Source of the DNA: Bolinopsis microptera
Taxonomy: Eukaryota; Ctenophora; Tentaculata; Lobata; Bolinopsidae
Direction: 5' to 3'
DNA length: 64,000 nucleotides
NCBI RefSeq assembly: GCF_026151205.1
Contig: NC_087078.1
Span: 8,572,675-8,636,674 of the forward strand
Part shown: positions 33,008 to 45,296 of the stretch, piece after piece
How the letters are laid out: each line of letters starts with the position of its first letter
Position numbering within the stretch: position 1 is the stretch's first letter
Notes under the pieces: model-generated
Database searches by the model: none
The model's input: the letters and a program-made list of their open reading frames with translations, nothing else
What the model was told of the DNA's origin: nothing
Program-made: the position numbers and the translations under genes

Positions 33008-34513
33008 TTTGGTTTGAGTAAACTGGATATTTGCCACAGAAAGCATCTGAGGCAAATCATCAGAATGACTTACCCTAATATAATCAAAAACGACACCCTT
33101 TACAAGAGATGTGAAGTGGTTCCACTCAGTGAGCGTGTTGCATGTGCAAGATGGAGGATGCTCGGACATGTCCTTCGCAGTGATAACAACTCACCTGCAC
33201 AGCTTGCATTACACTTTGCAGTAGAGTCAGAGTACTAAAAAGGGTAGAGTATAGTAGGCAGACACCAGTCGAACTTGCTTAGGACTATTAAATTTGATTT
33301 AGGTAGTAGGAACATTCCATTTGTAAATACAGACGATTTGTACAATTTAAGACTTTTAGCCTCTGATAGAGTCGGATGGAAGAAGTTGTTATAGCTTGTG
33401 TATCAGTATTTCTTTTTTTTCTGGCTACTTATCAGATCTTTAAGATGTTCATTTAAATGTTTTATTTTTGATTTGAACAAAGTTATATAATACATTTTTT
33501 TTGGTGCAGCACCTACTGACTTGACTCGAAAGAGCAAGCGACTCAATAATACCAAAGAGTCCTACTGAGGCTTGGATGTTTGCGCCACTATCCCGGTAAT
33601 GCAGAGATACATCTGGTACTATTGTAAGAGCAATGGCAGTTGAGTGGGGGCGCCCCTCCGAAGATTGACTACCATAGATCCTGTGTGACTATGAAAAGAG
33701 ACTGATCTCGCCCCATTGACATACTCCTTAGTTTATTACCAAAGGTGGTGCTGGGCAGATCGCTGGTGTGTTGATGAGGTTCAGAAAAAGATGGTGTGAG
33801 GTGTGTCTGGTGGAGTTGCATGTGAATGCGTGAGTTGCTTGTCACGTGATCGTGAATAGGATAGATAAAGCTTTGCACGTGCGAGAGAAGAGTGTAGCTT
33901 TGGATACAAGACTTTCTCGGCGCCCTACGCCGAGTGATGCCTTATCGTGTTCAGGTTAAGCTGTCCCATTGATCTTGTTAAGTCATGGTCCGGTTGTCCG
34001 GTTTAGGGCTATCTACTAAGCCGATTAGCTGGCCTCTATCCTAAGATAGGTATATTGGAAGTCGTGAAAAGCCCACGGCAGCATGTTGCAGGTATAGGTT
34101 CTCTAGAGGAGCTGTCCATATACCGCATAAAGAGTATAGAAGTAAGATTCTTTTATTGACACTAATGCTGCCTCGCGAGGTGCAATGCGGACAGACATAA
34201 GCCCTGGAAGAACCAGCAAAACCTGACAAGGATTCTCACCCTGTGCATGCATGTGCATGCATTGCTTGTTGGCTTGCCAGGGCTAGCGTGACAAATGAAA
34301 TTGTTCTAGAAATTGGTGAAGCACTCATTTGGGGTGAACAATAGAAATAAACATCTTTTGAGGAGCTAGAACGCTGCACATGTTTTGTTGTTCTCTCCTT
34401 TAACGTGTATCAGAGTTTTATGAGCAACTGATCGAATGATTGTTACAGCTGTACAAAGTGGTGTGCTTGCTATGCGTTATTGCTCACACCAAATCAAATC
34501 AAATCAAATCAAA
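33008..34513 (+). mobile_element. LINE 3' end: RT C-terminal remnant, 3' UTR and (AAATC)n tail
   Basis: From about 33008 the sequence encodes, with stops and shifts, LRQIIRMTYPN, then CARWRMLGHVLR, AQLALHFAVE, and in another frame LLASDRVGWKKLL ending near 33395. This is the C-terminal arrangement of R1/Jockey-like LINE ORF2 proteins. A long 3' UTR follows, including TTTCTCGGCGCCCTACGCCG near 33912, a word common before LINE 3' ends. Four to five AAATC units at 34489-34513 form the tail. It is a 5'-truncated, decayed copy. Confidence 0.75.
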
Positions 34514-35689
34514 ATATAATGACACAAACATCATCACACATCATCAAAAATATATCTATTAAAGTTTAGAAAATTATCTTAAATCTATTGGCCTAGACAA
34601 CCAAGTTAAAATGAATCTAATTTACATACTTTCCACTACTATATAAGTTGACAAAGCGTTTTTTAGCAACATGAGGATTACACACAAGATATTCATTGTG
34701 CTTCTCTTTATTAGTAGCATAATTTAATCCCTCAATCTTTCCTAATACTTCGTCCGAAACATACCAAAAATGACTATCATTTACAGATCCGTTTAAAATA
34801 GTCTCTTTATTGAGTAACTTGTTAAACGTTTATCTTTTATCAGCATGATTTCGCAATTGTCAAATTATCCCTCCCATCAGGAACTTGACCTGTAAAAAAA
34901 TTTGCCAATTTTGTGTGATCAGCAATCATTAACCTTGTGTGAATTTGTAAGTATTGTAATATGAACAAATTGTCTGATACAATCAATAAGCTAAGCTGAA
35001 ATAATAAAACAAATATTTTAATAAAACAAATATTTATTTTTACGGCACAATCAAACAATATCAATAATAAATAAATCAGGGGAGGTTTGAAGAGGTTTCA
35101 AGTGCCGAAGGCCACTGCTTATCTTTAGGATTTGAGAGTGACCTGTGCTTGAAACCCCCTCAACCATCCACTACGTCAATATACTAATTACAGTATACAA
35201 ATATAGAAAAATATAATAATCTTAAATTACTTATTGGTTTAGTTTGGTGACAAAGGAGAGCCCAGTTGAGTTTTAGTTTAGCTTTAGGTTTTGAATCACA
35301 GTTTAAAAGGTTAGCCACAGTTTAAAAGGTTAGCCAATGTTTATGGTTGTATGCTTCAATACAATAAATGCGCTCTGGGTTTCCATCTTTTGATAGATTT
35401 GCTTTGATTAATAAATTTAAGAATAATTATTGTCTGACGTTGAGTCTACAAATTTAAGCTTTAAACTTTTGAAGCTCCGATATCTAATCATGAAAAGGAA
35501 AAAGTGATGATCCCTTACTGAACTTATTTAGTTACAATAAGTGGGATTGGTTTTGATTACATTATGCTTAATTAAAATTAAAGCAGAGTAAGTATTCTAT
35601 AAATTTACATTATGTTTCAGGATTACACTTTCATGTACCTGTCACTAGAAAGATGAAATAAGTGAACTGAAGTATTATACTAATTACTG
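34514..35689. other. No gene seen
   Basis: AT-rich DNA upstream of the plus-strand acetyltransferase gene. Two adjacent copies of AGTTTAAAAGGTTAGCCA near 35300-35335 form a small tandem duplication. Nothing else is supported. Confidence 0.45.
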
Positions 35690-36397
35690 ATGTCTGTCTT
35701 TGCTGAGGCTGGGATCCAGTTCAGTGTAATAACTCCAGACAGAACTGAGGAAGTTTTACAACTTATGGCCATAAACTTTTTTCCAGATGAGCCACTTTTA
35801 AGGTCAATCGGTATTACGCGGAACAGTTTTATGGATAGTTTGATTGGTGAAGCAATAAATGGAGGGTCTTGTGTAATGGCAACCGACTCCTCTGGAAAAA
35901 TAATTGGTGTGAGACTTACAGAAATTTATGATAAAGATGATGGGTTCAAGAAGAATTTTGAAAGATTATTAATGTGCTGTCTTCCCTGTATGGGTAGAAT
36001 AGCTAAGATATTAAGGAAACCAGTCCTTCGAAAGTCGTGTAAAGTTTTTGATGCCTTACTTAGTGAGCTCGACTATGATGTGTGGACTTTGTTTGATGAG
36101 TTTGGTTGCCAGAAAATACTCTGTGATGTTTGTGTTTGTACTTCAAAAGATGCTCGAGTTAAAGGTCTTGGAACTGAATTGGTAAAGCAAGGCGAATCAG
36201 TTGGAAGAGAAAAAGGATGTGACTACTCAGTAAATTTGGTTACTGGATTGTACTCAGGTAAAATTTTCCGTGAGAAACTAAATTACACAGTCCGAAATGA
36301 GGTATTTTATGCTCGATTTATTGACAAAGATGGGAATCTTTATTTGAATGACACTCGTGAACACTTGTCAGTCTTTTCGTGCCATAAAAGGATTTGA
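35690..36397 (+). CDS. Arylalkylamine N-acetyltransferase-like GNAT, intact, plus strand
   Basis: The single-exon gene has 235 codons from the ATG at 35690. It is closest in text to the disabled copy at 14.4-15.1 kb (VLQLMAINFFPDEPLLRSIG is shared). GNAT features are complete: ITPDRTEEV, CVMATDSSGKIIGVRL, VCVCTSKDARVKGLG with R-V-K-G-L-G as the CoA loop, and the C-terminal DKDGNLYLNDTREHLSVF. It lies 20 kb from the minus-strand array and in opposite orientation, so it moved or the region between was inverted or filled with LINEs. The substrate is unknown. Confidence 0.85.
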   Translation: MSVFAEAGIQFSVITPDRTEEVLQLMAINFFPDEPLLRSIGITRNSFMDSLIGEAINGGSCVMATDSSGKIIGVRLTEIYDKDDGFKKNFERLLMCCLPCMGRIAKILRKPVLRKSCKVFDALLSELDYDVWTLFDEFGCQKILCDVCVCTSKDARVKGLGTELVKQGESVGREKGCDYSVNLVTGLYSGKIFREKLNYTVRNEVFYARFIDKDGNLYLNDTREHLSVFSCHKRI

Positions 36398-37196
36398 ACA
36401 GTTTAAAAAGAAATCTGAATATTATTTTATTCGCCATTAAATATTGTGTGTTCATTGACTTACTTAAATTTGTATTGATACAGTTTAAATTAACCATCTA
36501 CTAAATGTGTATAATATAAATAAACAATTTCTTATGATTTTATGCAATTAGATTCAGTTTTATGTTATCTATACAACCAAATCTGTGACCTTTTAAACAT
36601 ACGATTGTACTTTTGATTTCATTAACTATCCTGTTTTTGGCAATAACATCCCTAAGACTTAGTGGTGCAGAATTTTGATTTGCCAGTTAATTATATTTCA
36701 TCTTTTTAATAATAGCTAGAACGGTTTTAAAAAAAATTGTAGAAGTTTCAAACGGACAAGACAAAACTTACTGCTAAATGCATAAGCAAATTGAAAGTAT
36801 TTTGAAGTTTGGGAAAAGTTTGGAGTTAAAATCAGATCAAGTTCACTGTTTGTATTCTAATATTTAGCTATAAAATTTCTTGATATTTGCTTTTTCTAAA
36901 AATATTTAATTTTTAGTTAGAAGATGGACTATTCAGGGTGAATGTGTTGTTAATGGGCCCCAATCCTCACCAACCACCTTATATTGTATGAAGGTTTCTT
37001 TTCCAATATATAGTTCCTTACAGTAACCAGTGTGTAGTTATTAAGCTATCAGAAAAATCCTACCAGGACTTTTCCGAAGACGCATCCCCAGGAGTTTTTC
37101 AAAGTTATCTACACAAACTGTTCAAACCTGGACATATTTTATTGACTTTCGGTAAAAATGTGTTTTAAAAGACTTCTGGAAAAATTGAGATTATCA
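36398..37196. other. No gene seen
   Basis: AT-rich sequence downstream of the GNAT gene, with no recognisable exon or element terminus. Confidence 0.45.
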
Positions 37197-37631
37197 ACTT
37201 AATAACACCAGAATGTCTGTGTGTCTGTGTGTCTGTGTGTAATTTCCGAACGGTTATACAAAAAAACGGTAATAGTTACGGGACTGGGTTTTTCGGTATA
37301 GTGCCGAAAAAACTCTGATGAAGCCCATAAGCAAATTTTTAAAAAATCGGCCGTTGGTAAGTGGTTTAATTGATGATTTTGTTCCAGAAATGTGACATAA
37401 ATGGATGGGAGAGAGAACGAGGAGGATAACATGTACCGTAATTAGTTTAGCCCCACGTAATACTATAAGCTTAAAGCTCACTCTTGCGGCCGCTTTGTTT
37501 CAACTGTAGGGAGTTTTCATACTTTCATAAGACAGCATTATGCGTGATATCAAATATATAATGCGGTTGTATACTTTTACATTGCAACTGTGACAGTAAA
37601 GTCCCGGCCGAAGGCACGGGTTACACTAGTG
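37197..37631 (+). mobile_element. Non-autonomous Helitron-like (Helentron-type) element
   Basis: The 5' part has a TGTCTGTGTGTCTGTGTG run followed by ATTTCCGAACGG. The 3' part has a short hairpin, CCCGGCCGAAGGCACGGG at 37603-37620, followed by TTACACTAGT. A CCCG...CGGG hairpin about 10 nt before a CTAGT-type end is the hallmark of Helitron/Helentron 3' termini. There are no TIRs. Size is about 435 bp and it encodes nothing. A truncated relative lies at 13.5 kb. Confidence 0.7.
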
Positions 37632-37810
37632 TTTATATATAGGCGGTGGTTTGATCTGATTTTGTCTCAAGAGTTCGTTGGTAGATTCAGAACGCGGTTG
37701 TAAACCACTTATTATCAAGCATAGTTAATGTTTTAGGTGTCAAATAATCGGTTTTAAAAGTTTTATATTTCAATAATTTATGCACTTTTGTAGGAATGAA
37801 CTGAAATAGA

Positions 37811-38280
37811 ATGGTAGCATCCAGCACTGTAAACGAAGAATCAGGGATCGGAATAGTTGATGAAATAGTAAAGAAGTGGGATGTCAATGAGTGCTGGCTT
37901 TATTGTATAGACTTCTTGGAGAAAACGGAGTCTCAACTACAATTCAGGTTTGTTGAACTTTCATTTTTATCATTTCAGCAGTTTGATTAAACCGGTAGCA
38001 CAGATTCAGTCTCTGTAGTTACTAGTTGAGTTATGTAACTGGCAATTGAAATCTTATTTTCAGAGTCAAATGGAGCATCCCTACACGACGGAAGCCAATC
38101 CCATCTGCCACTGCAGCTGTTTACTTCACTATTGACACCAGCAAGAAAGACGCTGATTTATTCTACGTATTAGAAGCCCAGCGACTCATCCATACGCCTG
38201 GAAAATCAGTTTTCAGGGAGAAGTGGTTAAAAGACATTATTACCACTAAAACAATGATGATGGATGACGTTACATTTTGA
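37811..38280 (+). CDS. Small two-exon gene of unknown function
   Basis: Exon 1 is 37811-37947 (ATG start, donor GTTTGT) and exon 2 is 38064-38280 (acceptor TTATTTTCAG, stop TGA). Phases agree and the joined protein has 117 residues. It contains WLYCIDFLEK, then VKWSIPTRRKPIPSA, a tract AAVYFTIDTSKKDADLFYV and FREKWLKDII near the end. Codon usage and splice sites look real, but I do not recognise the family. It sits head-to-tail 400 bp before the C11orf65-like gene and 2 kb before RSPH9, so a ciliary role is possible but unproven. Confidence 0.65.
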
Positions 38281-38679
38281 GCTACCAATATTTAGATGCA
38301 TAGAATCATTATTTAACTTCATAAGATGTGATGGCAAAACCGAAAATAATTGGGGTTAAATTTGCAGTAATATGAAGTCTATTCTTCGCCCAATATTATT
38401 AACTAAAGCTCAAGTGCAAATATCGTAAATTTTAACCCTTTTCGTACGGAATTAAAGATCTAATTTGTACTTGAAATTTGTATTATAATGATAATTGCCT
38501 ATGATGAATTAGGCATAAGATTTTATGCGAGCTGTTCATTATTGTAAGTTGATGAGACCAAGCCCCAAAACTAATATATAAGGGCTTTCGTGGAAATAAC
38601 ATAGATTTATTAATTAAAATTAGCGATTAAGATTGAGTGAGAACATCTCCACTTCTCCAGACACAATAAAACTACACTA

Positions 38680-39729
38680 ATGAATGAGAAGGAATTGTTA
38701 TTTTCTAATACTCTAATTACTTCTCCCAAGATGGATGATGAAGACGATTACAACTCACAGATAACTGATGATACCCAGTACAATATCCAGCGGCAACACT
38801 CCGTCCGCGCCATCGAGCGTGCCTGGTGTTCCTTCCGGGACCGGCGCATGTTTAAAGTTCTGAAACGTTCCATTTGTAGTGCAGAGAACTCGGTTACAAA
38901 CGAGGTGCTGAAAAAGTTGAACCCTAATGAAGCATCTGTTCTTAACGATCCTACAATCAGTGCTAAAGTGAGATTTCGTTTTGGAGGAGAGGAATTTCCT
39001 CCAACAGTCATGTTTAAAGTGTTTGTACGTGTTGGAAGCTCTACTTCCAAATATATCAGTGGCAAGAAAATGATACGAGCTGACTCAGAGGCAGCGAGGG
39101 ATGCTCTGAAACTGATGGGAAATCGTAAGTACTATGATCAGTTAATAAAAGATGCGTCTCAAAAGTCAGCGATAACTGACGACTTTGATGTGGCTACACT
39201 CAGAGACTACATGATGTTGCAAGCTCACGAAGATGAAATGCCTTCTTATCTTGGTGGAAGACACAACCAGTGGCGGGAGCTTACTCTGGAGAATTTGTCC
39301 CGGAAAGACGTTCTTTATGATGTTGTTGATTACATCAACAATGGAAAGCGATCAGACCGAATCCGTGAAATATACCCCTCACTTCCCATCAGAATAATGC
39401 CCTTTTCTCAGCCAGCCCAAAATGACTGTCTCAAACGTTTGTTGGAGTACAAACAGAAAAGAGCAACCGGATCCCAGTCAGCCAGACAATCTCAGCAAGC
39501 GCGGCGACGTGTAGCGAAGATGCGCAAAATGTACGCTGGCCAGGAAGATTTCTCTACCGGTAACGGTAACACAACGTTTTACACGAAGGAGGAATCAGGG
39601 CCGAGTTATTTCCCTGAGTTGAACGTGACAATGTCCGATGAAGAGGAGTGGGAAAATGAGGCGAGTCAGTTGTATCAGTGGAGTCAGGAACTCAGTTTTA
39701 ATGAGCATGAACTGGACTATGCTTACTAG
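38680..39729 (+). CDS. C11orf65/CXorf58-like protein
   Basis: A single exon of 349 residues starts at the ATG at 38680. Residues 41-57 (VRAIERAWCSFRDRRMF) form an IQ-like helix. The next part, NEVLKKLNPNEASVLND followed by VRFRFGGEEFPPTVMFKVF, is the conserved core that I associate with the vertebrate C11orf65 (MFI) and CXorf58 proteins, including the R-F-R-G-G--FPP block. Later blocks GRHNQWRELTLENL and EEEWENEASQLYQWSQELSFN match the same family's tail in style. The family is poorly understood. One human member has been linked to mitochondrial fission, and CXorf58-like genes are often found in ciliated species. Confidence 0.7.
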   Translation: MNEKELLFSNTLITSPKMDDEDDYNSQITDDTQYNIQRQHSVRAIERAWCSFRDRRMFKVLKRSICSAENSVTNEVLKKLNPNEASVLNDPTISAKVRFRFGGEEFPPTVMFKVFVRVGSSTSKYISGKKMIRADSEAARDALKLMGNRKYYDQLIKDASQKSAITDDFDVATLRDYMMLQAHEDEMPSYLGGRHNQWRELTLENLSRKDVLYDVVDYINNGKRSDRIREIYPSLPIRIMPFSQPAQNDCLKRLLEYKQKRATGSQSARQSQQARRRVAKMRKMYAGQEDFSTGNGNTTFYTKEESGPSYFPELNVTMSDEEEWENEASQLYQWSQELSFNEHELDYAY

Positions 39730-40320
39730 CATTTGAGGTATGCTTACTAGTCTAGTAGGGCAAAGTGTGAATCATTGAGAGTTTACGTTTTGACAGCATG
39801 GCATTGGTAAGGGGATAATTATTCAAAATTCCAGAGGTATAATACGTGGAGCGATAGGACAGCTGAAGCGTGGCATTCCTTAAACCCCTATCAGAATTCA
39901 GTTTGTTTCTTCAACGTTTTAATTTGCATGTGTTTTAATAATATAGCTCTACCTAAAGACGATTTTTAGCTATTTCATTGTTGAAAGGATTTTCAAACCG
40001 ATACACAAACAATGGAAATCGTTGCGAAAACATTTTGTGTTTCTGAAAATTGAATATTATTTGTGAATTGTGTTTTTGATTGTAAATTTATCTTGTATTT
40101 TCCTTTAAAAATTACGACCATTGATTTTAGTGTTCAATTATTTTTGTCAATCCTTTCCTAGTAGCATTAATTTCTCTTGACTAATTCATATATTCATTGA
40201 CTTCAGATTATGTCTGATGACTCTACATTTTAAATAGACATATTCCATCAGTGAAACTCAAAATCGTTGTCTCGTTGTTAGTAAACCGTGTTATCATATT
40301 ATCTTATCAGAAAAGTAGCC

Positions 40321-43300
40321 ATGAATAGCGAAGGACTGACACTCTCCATTGAGTACCTTGCCAGTACTGGCATCCTACTGAGCACCGAACAAAAGGCAGC
40401 ACTTCAGACATCCCTTGTTATGCTGCAAAATGCTCAGAAATTCCACGAGGTGCACTTCTGGGGTAAGATTGTTGGAATCAAGGAATCGTACTTCATTGCA
40501 TCCGGAATCGGAAAGGGAAACGAACTCCAGGACCGAAAATTCCTGTACAGGTAATTGATTTAAATCTTGATTTTTTCAGTCAGTCTTACCAGTCGAGCTT
40601 ATAGGATTTACTGATTCTGAAAGGATTTTCATAAGTTTTGAGATCTTTTTGTCTTTTGCGTTAATAGTTTAATACTCCCTATTATATTTTTGATTTCAGT
40701 CTGGACTGCATGAAGTGGTGCTTGCTACCAATCCTGGCTGACTCTCGAGCCCAAATGTGTCGCAGTCTCAGTGGCCGTTTCATCGGTGACCCGACTTATG
40801 AGTACGAATATATTGATGTCAAGGTTGTCGGAGAAGGTGAAGAAGCAGAAGAAGAAACCAATACTGTGAGTGAACTTTGAAGAAGCCTTTTTAGTGAAGT
40901 ATCTTGCCTGTCAATCCTTGTTGTGTTACGTTATCGACCGTTAATCAATTTGGTTACTGTGATAATTCCTATTCGTGGAGCGCGCTGAAACTCGTAATCA
41001 TAAAAAGTTTTTGCATACAACATTTGCGCTTGCTTTCCATAGCAACGGTCGCTAAGGACCAGCAAATATTGCGCCGCGCACTCATTCAGAATTATTGTTC
41101 AGAATTAATATTCATAATTATTAATAGATAGGGCACTTAATGATAATGAGGCAGTTAACCTTGAAACATGTGGATTCCGAGAAGGGCATTGGTGTTCATG
41201 ATTCCCCTGAACTAAATTGAAACCTCCAACGTAATAGAATATATAATGACGCTTGTCAGAAACTTGGTGTCGTTAGTCATTAGTAAATGGACGTTTTGAT
41301 TCCGGTCATAAATGCCATAGAGCTTTAGTCCGAAATTAATTTTATAATTGCTCTATCATTTGGCGTCCGACCACCATTTCTATGTCAAATAAACTCGAGA
41401 GTCTCCAGAAACAAGCCATAACATGGATCCAATCTGAAGACGATATTAGTTACTCAACAGAATTATATACAAACCAGAAAATTAGACAGGTAGATACTGC
41501 CACTTTCCTTAAAGTCTTCTCTCAAAAATTCTTTTACAATCTTATGCATGCCTCCTTACAAGAGTATTTCTCTACTTATCAAGGTGGTTCCCGGCTACCG
41601 TTTTGTTACCTTGAAAGCTATTCAATTGTTTAATCTCCATCTAACCTATAGATGCAGTCAACCTTCTGGTTTTGAAAATAATGGTTCTTACCGAAATAAA
41701 TTCTCTAGAACTTTTTTTCTCTACAGGGCACAACCACTTTGGAGCATCTTACCTTTAAAAACTAGGCCCATCGGTTCTTTGGGTGCTCTTACATCTTCCC
41801 TGATAAACATCTTTGGAAATCTGTAGACCAAGATGAACGTGGTTTAAGCTGTAATAATGTGTTCACATTTTGTTTCTGTATGTATTTTCTTCATATAATA
41901 TTCATCATATATTTCATCAAAATTGCCATTTCCCGGAGTCCGGATTGCAAAGCTTCACGACGCGACATAGCGAACTTATTTCATCTATCTTCCCAGGTTT
42001 TGGTAAAAGAAGAAGACAGATTGGCAGCAGTCATCGATGAGATCGACAGAGAAGTCCACATTGTGCCACGAGGTTCTTACGTGAAAACTGCTACCAGCAA
42101 AATCGTTTCAAACCGCAGTTTCGAGGGATTGAACAATCTAGACTGCAAGAAACTTTCCTCTTACTTCCATTTCAGAAATACACCTAACACAGACAAGATC
42201 AAACTTCTAGCCAAGGTTACTAAATTTTAATAGGATATTGTTGAATATCCTAAATAGGCTACCATCGTCAAATCTTCAAATGTGAATAATCTAGCTTTCT
42301 CAAATTTAGCGCACAGTTACTTGGATTCTACTGTTTAAATTGCCTTCATTATAATCAATGCTAATCTACTGACCTCTTTCAGGCAACTCTAGACCAAAGC
42401 ATAGATTTTCTGGAGCACATTGAACACGATCTGCCGAAAGGTTGCTGGGCACTTCACCCCGAGAGAGGAGGTGGTCTCATCATCCTCAAAAGTCTTCTGT
42501 GGCTCGGGTGAGTGAACCTCAGAAAATTTAGATGTCTACCTCGATTCTGCACTAGACATCTACATTGCTCATGATCGGACTGACCTGAAGAAACAAATGA
42601 TGGGGGCTGACCATAATCATATTAAAGTATATTAAAGTATATCCCCGCCCTCAAATCGGGAAAAAACCTACATTTTAATATACTTTGATATACTCTAATA
42701 TACCCAAAATTAGTATAGCTATATTTGACCAAAACCCATAATCATGGGTAGAGTGTACCGCTGCCAGTGTCTCTCTTTTCCAAACAAAAGGAAATGATAT
42801 TAATTTGAGAAACCGTCCGCTAATGCAAATTGATACCGAGAATGAAATCGGTCGCTCGCTTTTCCCATTTAATAAGCTTTATTACAATTCGTAAGCCGTG
42901 AATGAATGGGAAAAGCGAGCGACCGATTTCATTCTCGGTATCAATTTGCATTAGCGGACGGTTTCTCAAATTAATATCATTTCCTTTTGTTTGGAAAAGA
43001 GAGACACTGGCAGCGGTACACTCAACCCATGATTATGGGTTTTGGTCAAATATCATCTCTTTTTGATTATAATGTCAAGATAATTTACACAGTCGAAACT
43101 TCATTAATAAGGGGGTAATTTCAACGATTTCGAAATTTTACCTTTGAAAACATTTCCTTGTGTTCAGGTAGGTATATCTGTCGATAACAGACTGGATATG
43201 GCACTTTTTACTCATTCAAGTTGGCATTTAATTCATATATAATGCCATTTAAATATCGTGGGAAAGCAGAATATATTCGAAATCACGAATGAGCAAAATT

Positions 43301-45263
43301 CTCACCTTTCGCACGTGCAAACTTTGAGTGGACGTTGCGTGCGCATACAATGATAAATCACCGTAAATTTTTGCATAGCAGTATTTTATATATAGTTTAA
43401 TAAGCATGCAAAGTTTCAGAAGATTTCATATAGAACTTGGATCACAACGGGACTCCAAAGTTGATAAAAATGGTGAAAACAGCAATTTTCAGTAATTTTA
43501 GCAATTTTCTATCAATTTGGGCGTGTCCCCACGTGTGCAACTTTTCGATTTTCAACTTTAAAACTAGCCTATAACACAATTTAGACCTTTAAAAAGCACA
43601 ATTGAGCTCCACAACCCAACAGATGGCCCAACACCAGAGAATACTAATTCACAACTTTTGTGTTTTTATAAAATTATTCTCAAAAAAGCACTTACTTCAA
43701 TAGCGAATATCTTTATGAAGGAGCAAAGTAAGAAACTTTTCCGGTAGATTTTCAGAATGCTTGAACAATTATCTAAGACAAAAATGTCCTCAGATTTTGA
43801 ATAAAATTACTCCTTAATGGTTTAAAATCGATTTGAAAAGTTATTATTTTGTCAAAAATCAAGTTTTAAAAACACTTAATTTGATGACGTCATCAAGTGA
43901 TGATGATGAAGATAAATTATTTTTTGATATAATTCAAACTAAAGTATAAACAATTATCTTTAAAACCTGTGGTTCGAAATGACTTTATCTTTTATACTTT
44001 TGAATCTACGGACACTTAAATGTAGGCTATAATTGACTGCAAAAGCGTCTATACATCATATATAACCCATTAGGGACGACGAGTTTTAAAGTTTGCCGAT
44101 TTTGATGCCGTTTAACACACTAGGTCACTTTACAGCAAAAATGAGATATCCAAAAAAGCTAATCTGTATCTCGTTTACTTTAAAAGATACAGCTATGGTC
44201 GCATACGACCCACTCGTCCGGGTCGCAAACGACCCATCACGGTTTTTCGGCTTTAACTTCTGAAACAAAGACGTTAGGATAAAATAAAATTAAAAGCATA
44301 AGTTAAAAACATATGGTCAATACTGTGTGACTCTAACTTTTTAAAAATAAAGAATTTGGGTCATTAACGACCCACTCGGCTCACTTGCTTATTACTACAT
44401 ATGTCCATGTAACTTCTTGAATTCGGCCTAAAGCATGACATCATAAGTTGAAAAGCGCCTCTCAGCAAGTGATAATCATCATAAACTGCGAAAAATCGGT
44501 TAAATGGGTCATTAGCGACCCACTAAGACCACAAAATTGATTAATTAAATATAATGTTGTCAAACTTTCACAAATATTAGTATAAAAACATGTTATATCT
44601 TGGTCATTACTCCTGTACGTTGATTTAAATTTTAAAATCGATCAACTGGGTCAATAACGACCCACTCGGAAGTTGAACCACGACATTAATTATCAGTATC
44701 ATGTTGTTCTACCATCAATAAAGACACTCGTAGGTCTTAATTCCACGCAAACCACGGGTGGCTGACTACTAGCCCTTCTGAGATCTGGAGTCTCACGGTA
44801 ATCTGCAGATCACGTCACCCAATGACTGACGAATAATGGGCAGAATTGGATTGATAGGTAGGTGAGTTTATCAGCTGTTAGTACACGACCGTAATGTCGT
44901 GAGACAGCAAACAACATGCCTATCTTTTCCCGATTCCTAGAACGTCCAAGAAGAACTATACAACTGATGGATTCAGATTTCAGATGGCTGCATCTACTCT
45001 CTTCGCAGCTCCCTTTCTTTACTTCTTAGGGGCCGTTCATATATTACGTAATCACTTATTGGACAATTTTTACGCCCCCCCCCCCACCACATAGCTATTA
45101 TGTCAAAATTACACAAGCTTAATCATTTGGAAACTCCCCTCCCTCTCGGCCGATTACGTAATACTTGTTTTCGTTTTGAAAGCTGCCTCGTTTTTGCGGG
45201 GTTTGTTACCCAAAACGAGGTAGTTGTCTGAGAGATTGCAGGTTGCAGCACCACCAGCCAAAT

Positions 45264-45296
<33 letters not shown>

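Noticed and set aside
34243-34262. TGCATGCATGTGCATGCATT palindromic run as a regulatory site
   Set aside because: A short alternating-base stretch within a LINE 3' UTR-like region; nothing ties it to a gene.
41859-42230. A 123-residue frame opening upstream of RSPH9 exon 3
   Set aside because: Only the part from 41997 is RSPH9; the upstream hydrophobic stretch is intron read-through before a good acceptor (CTTCCCAG).
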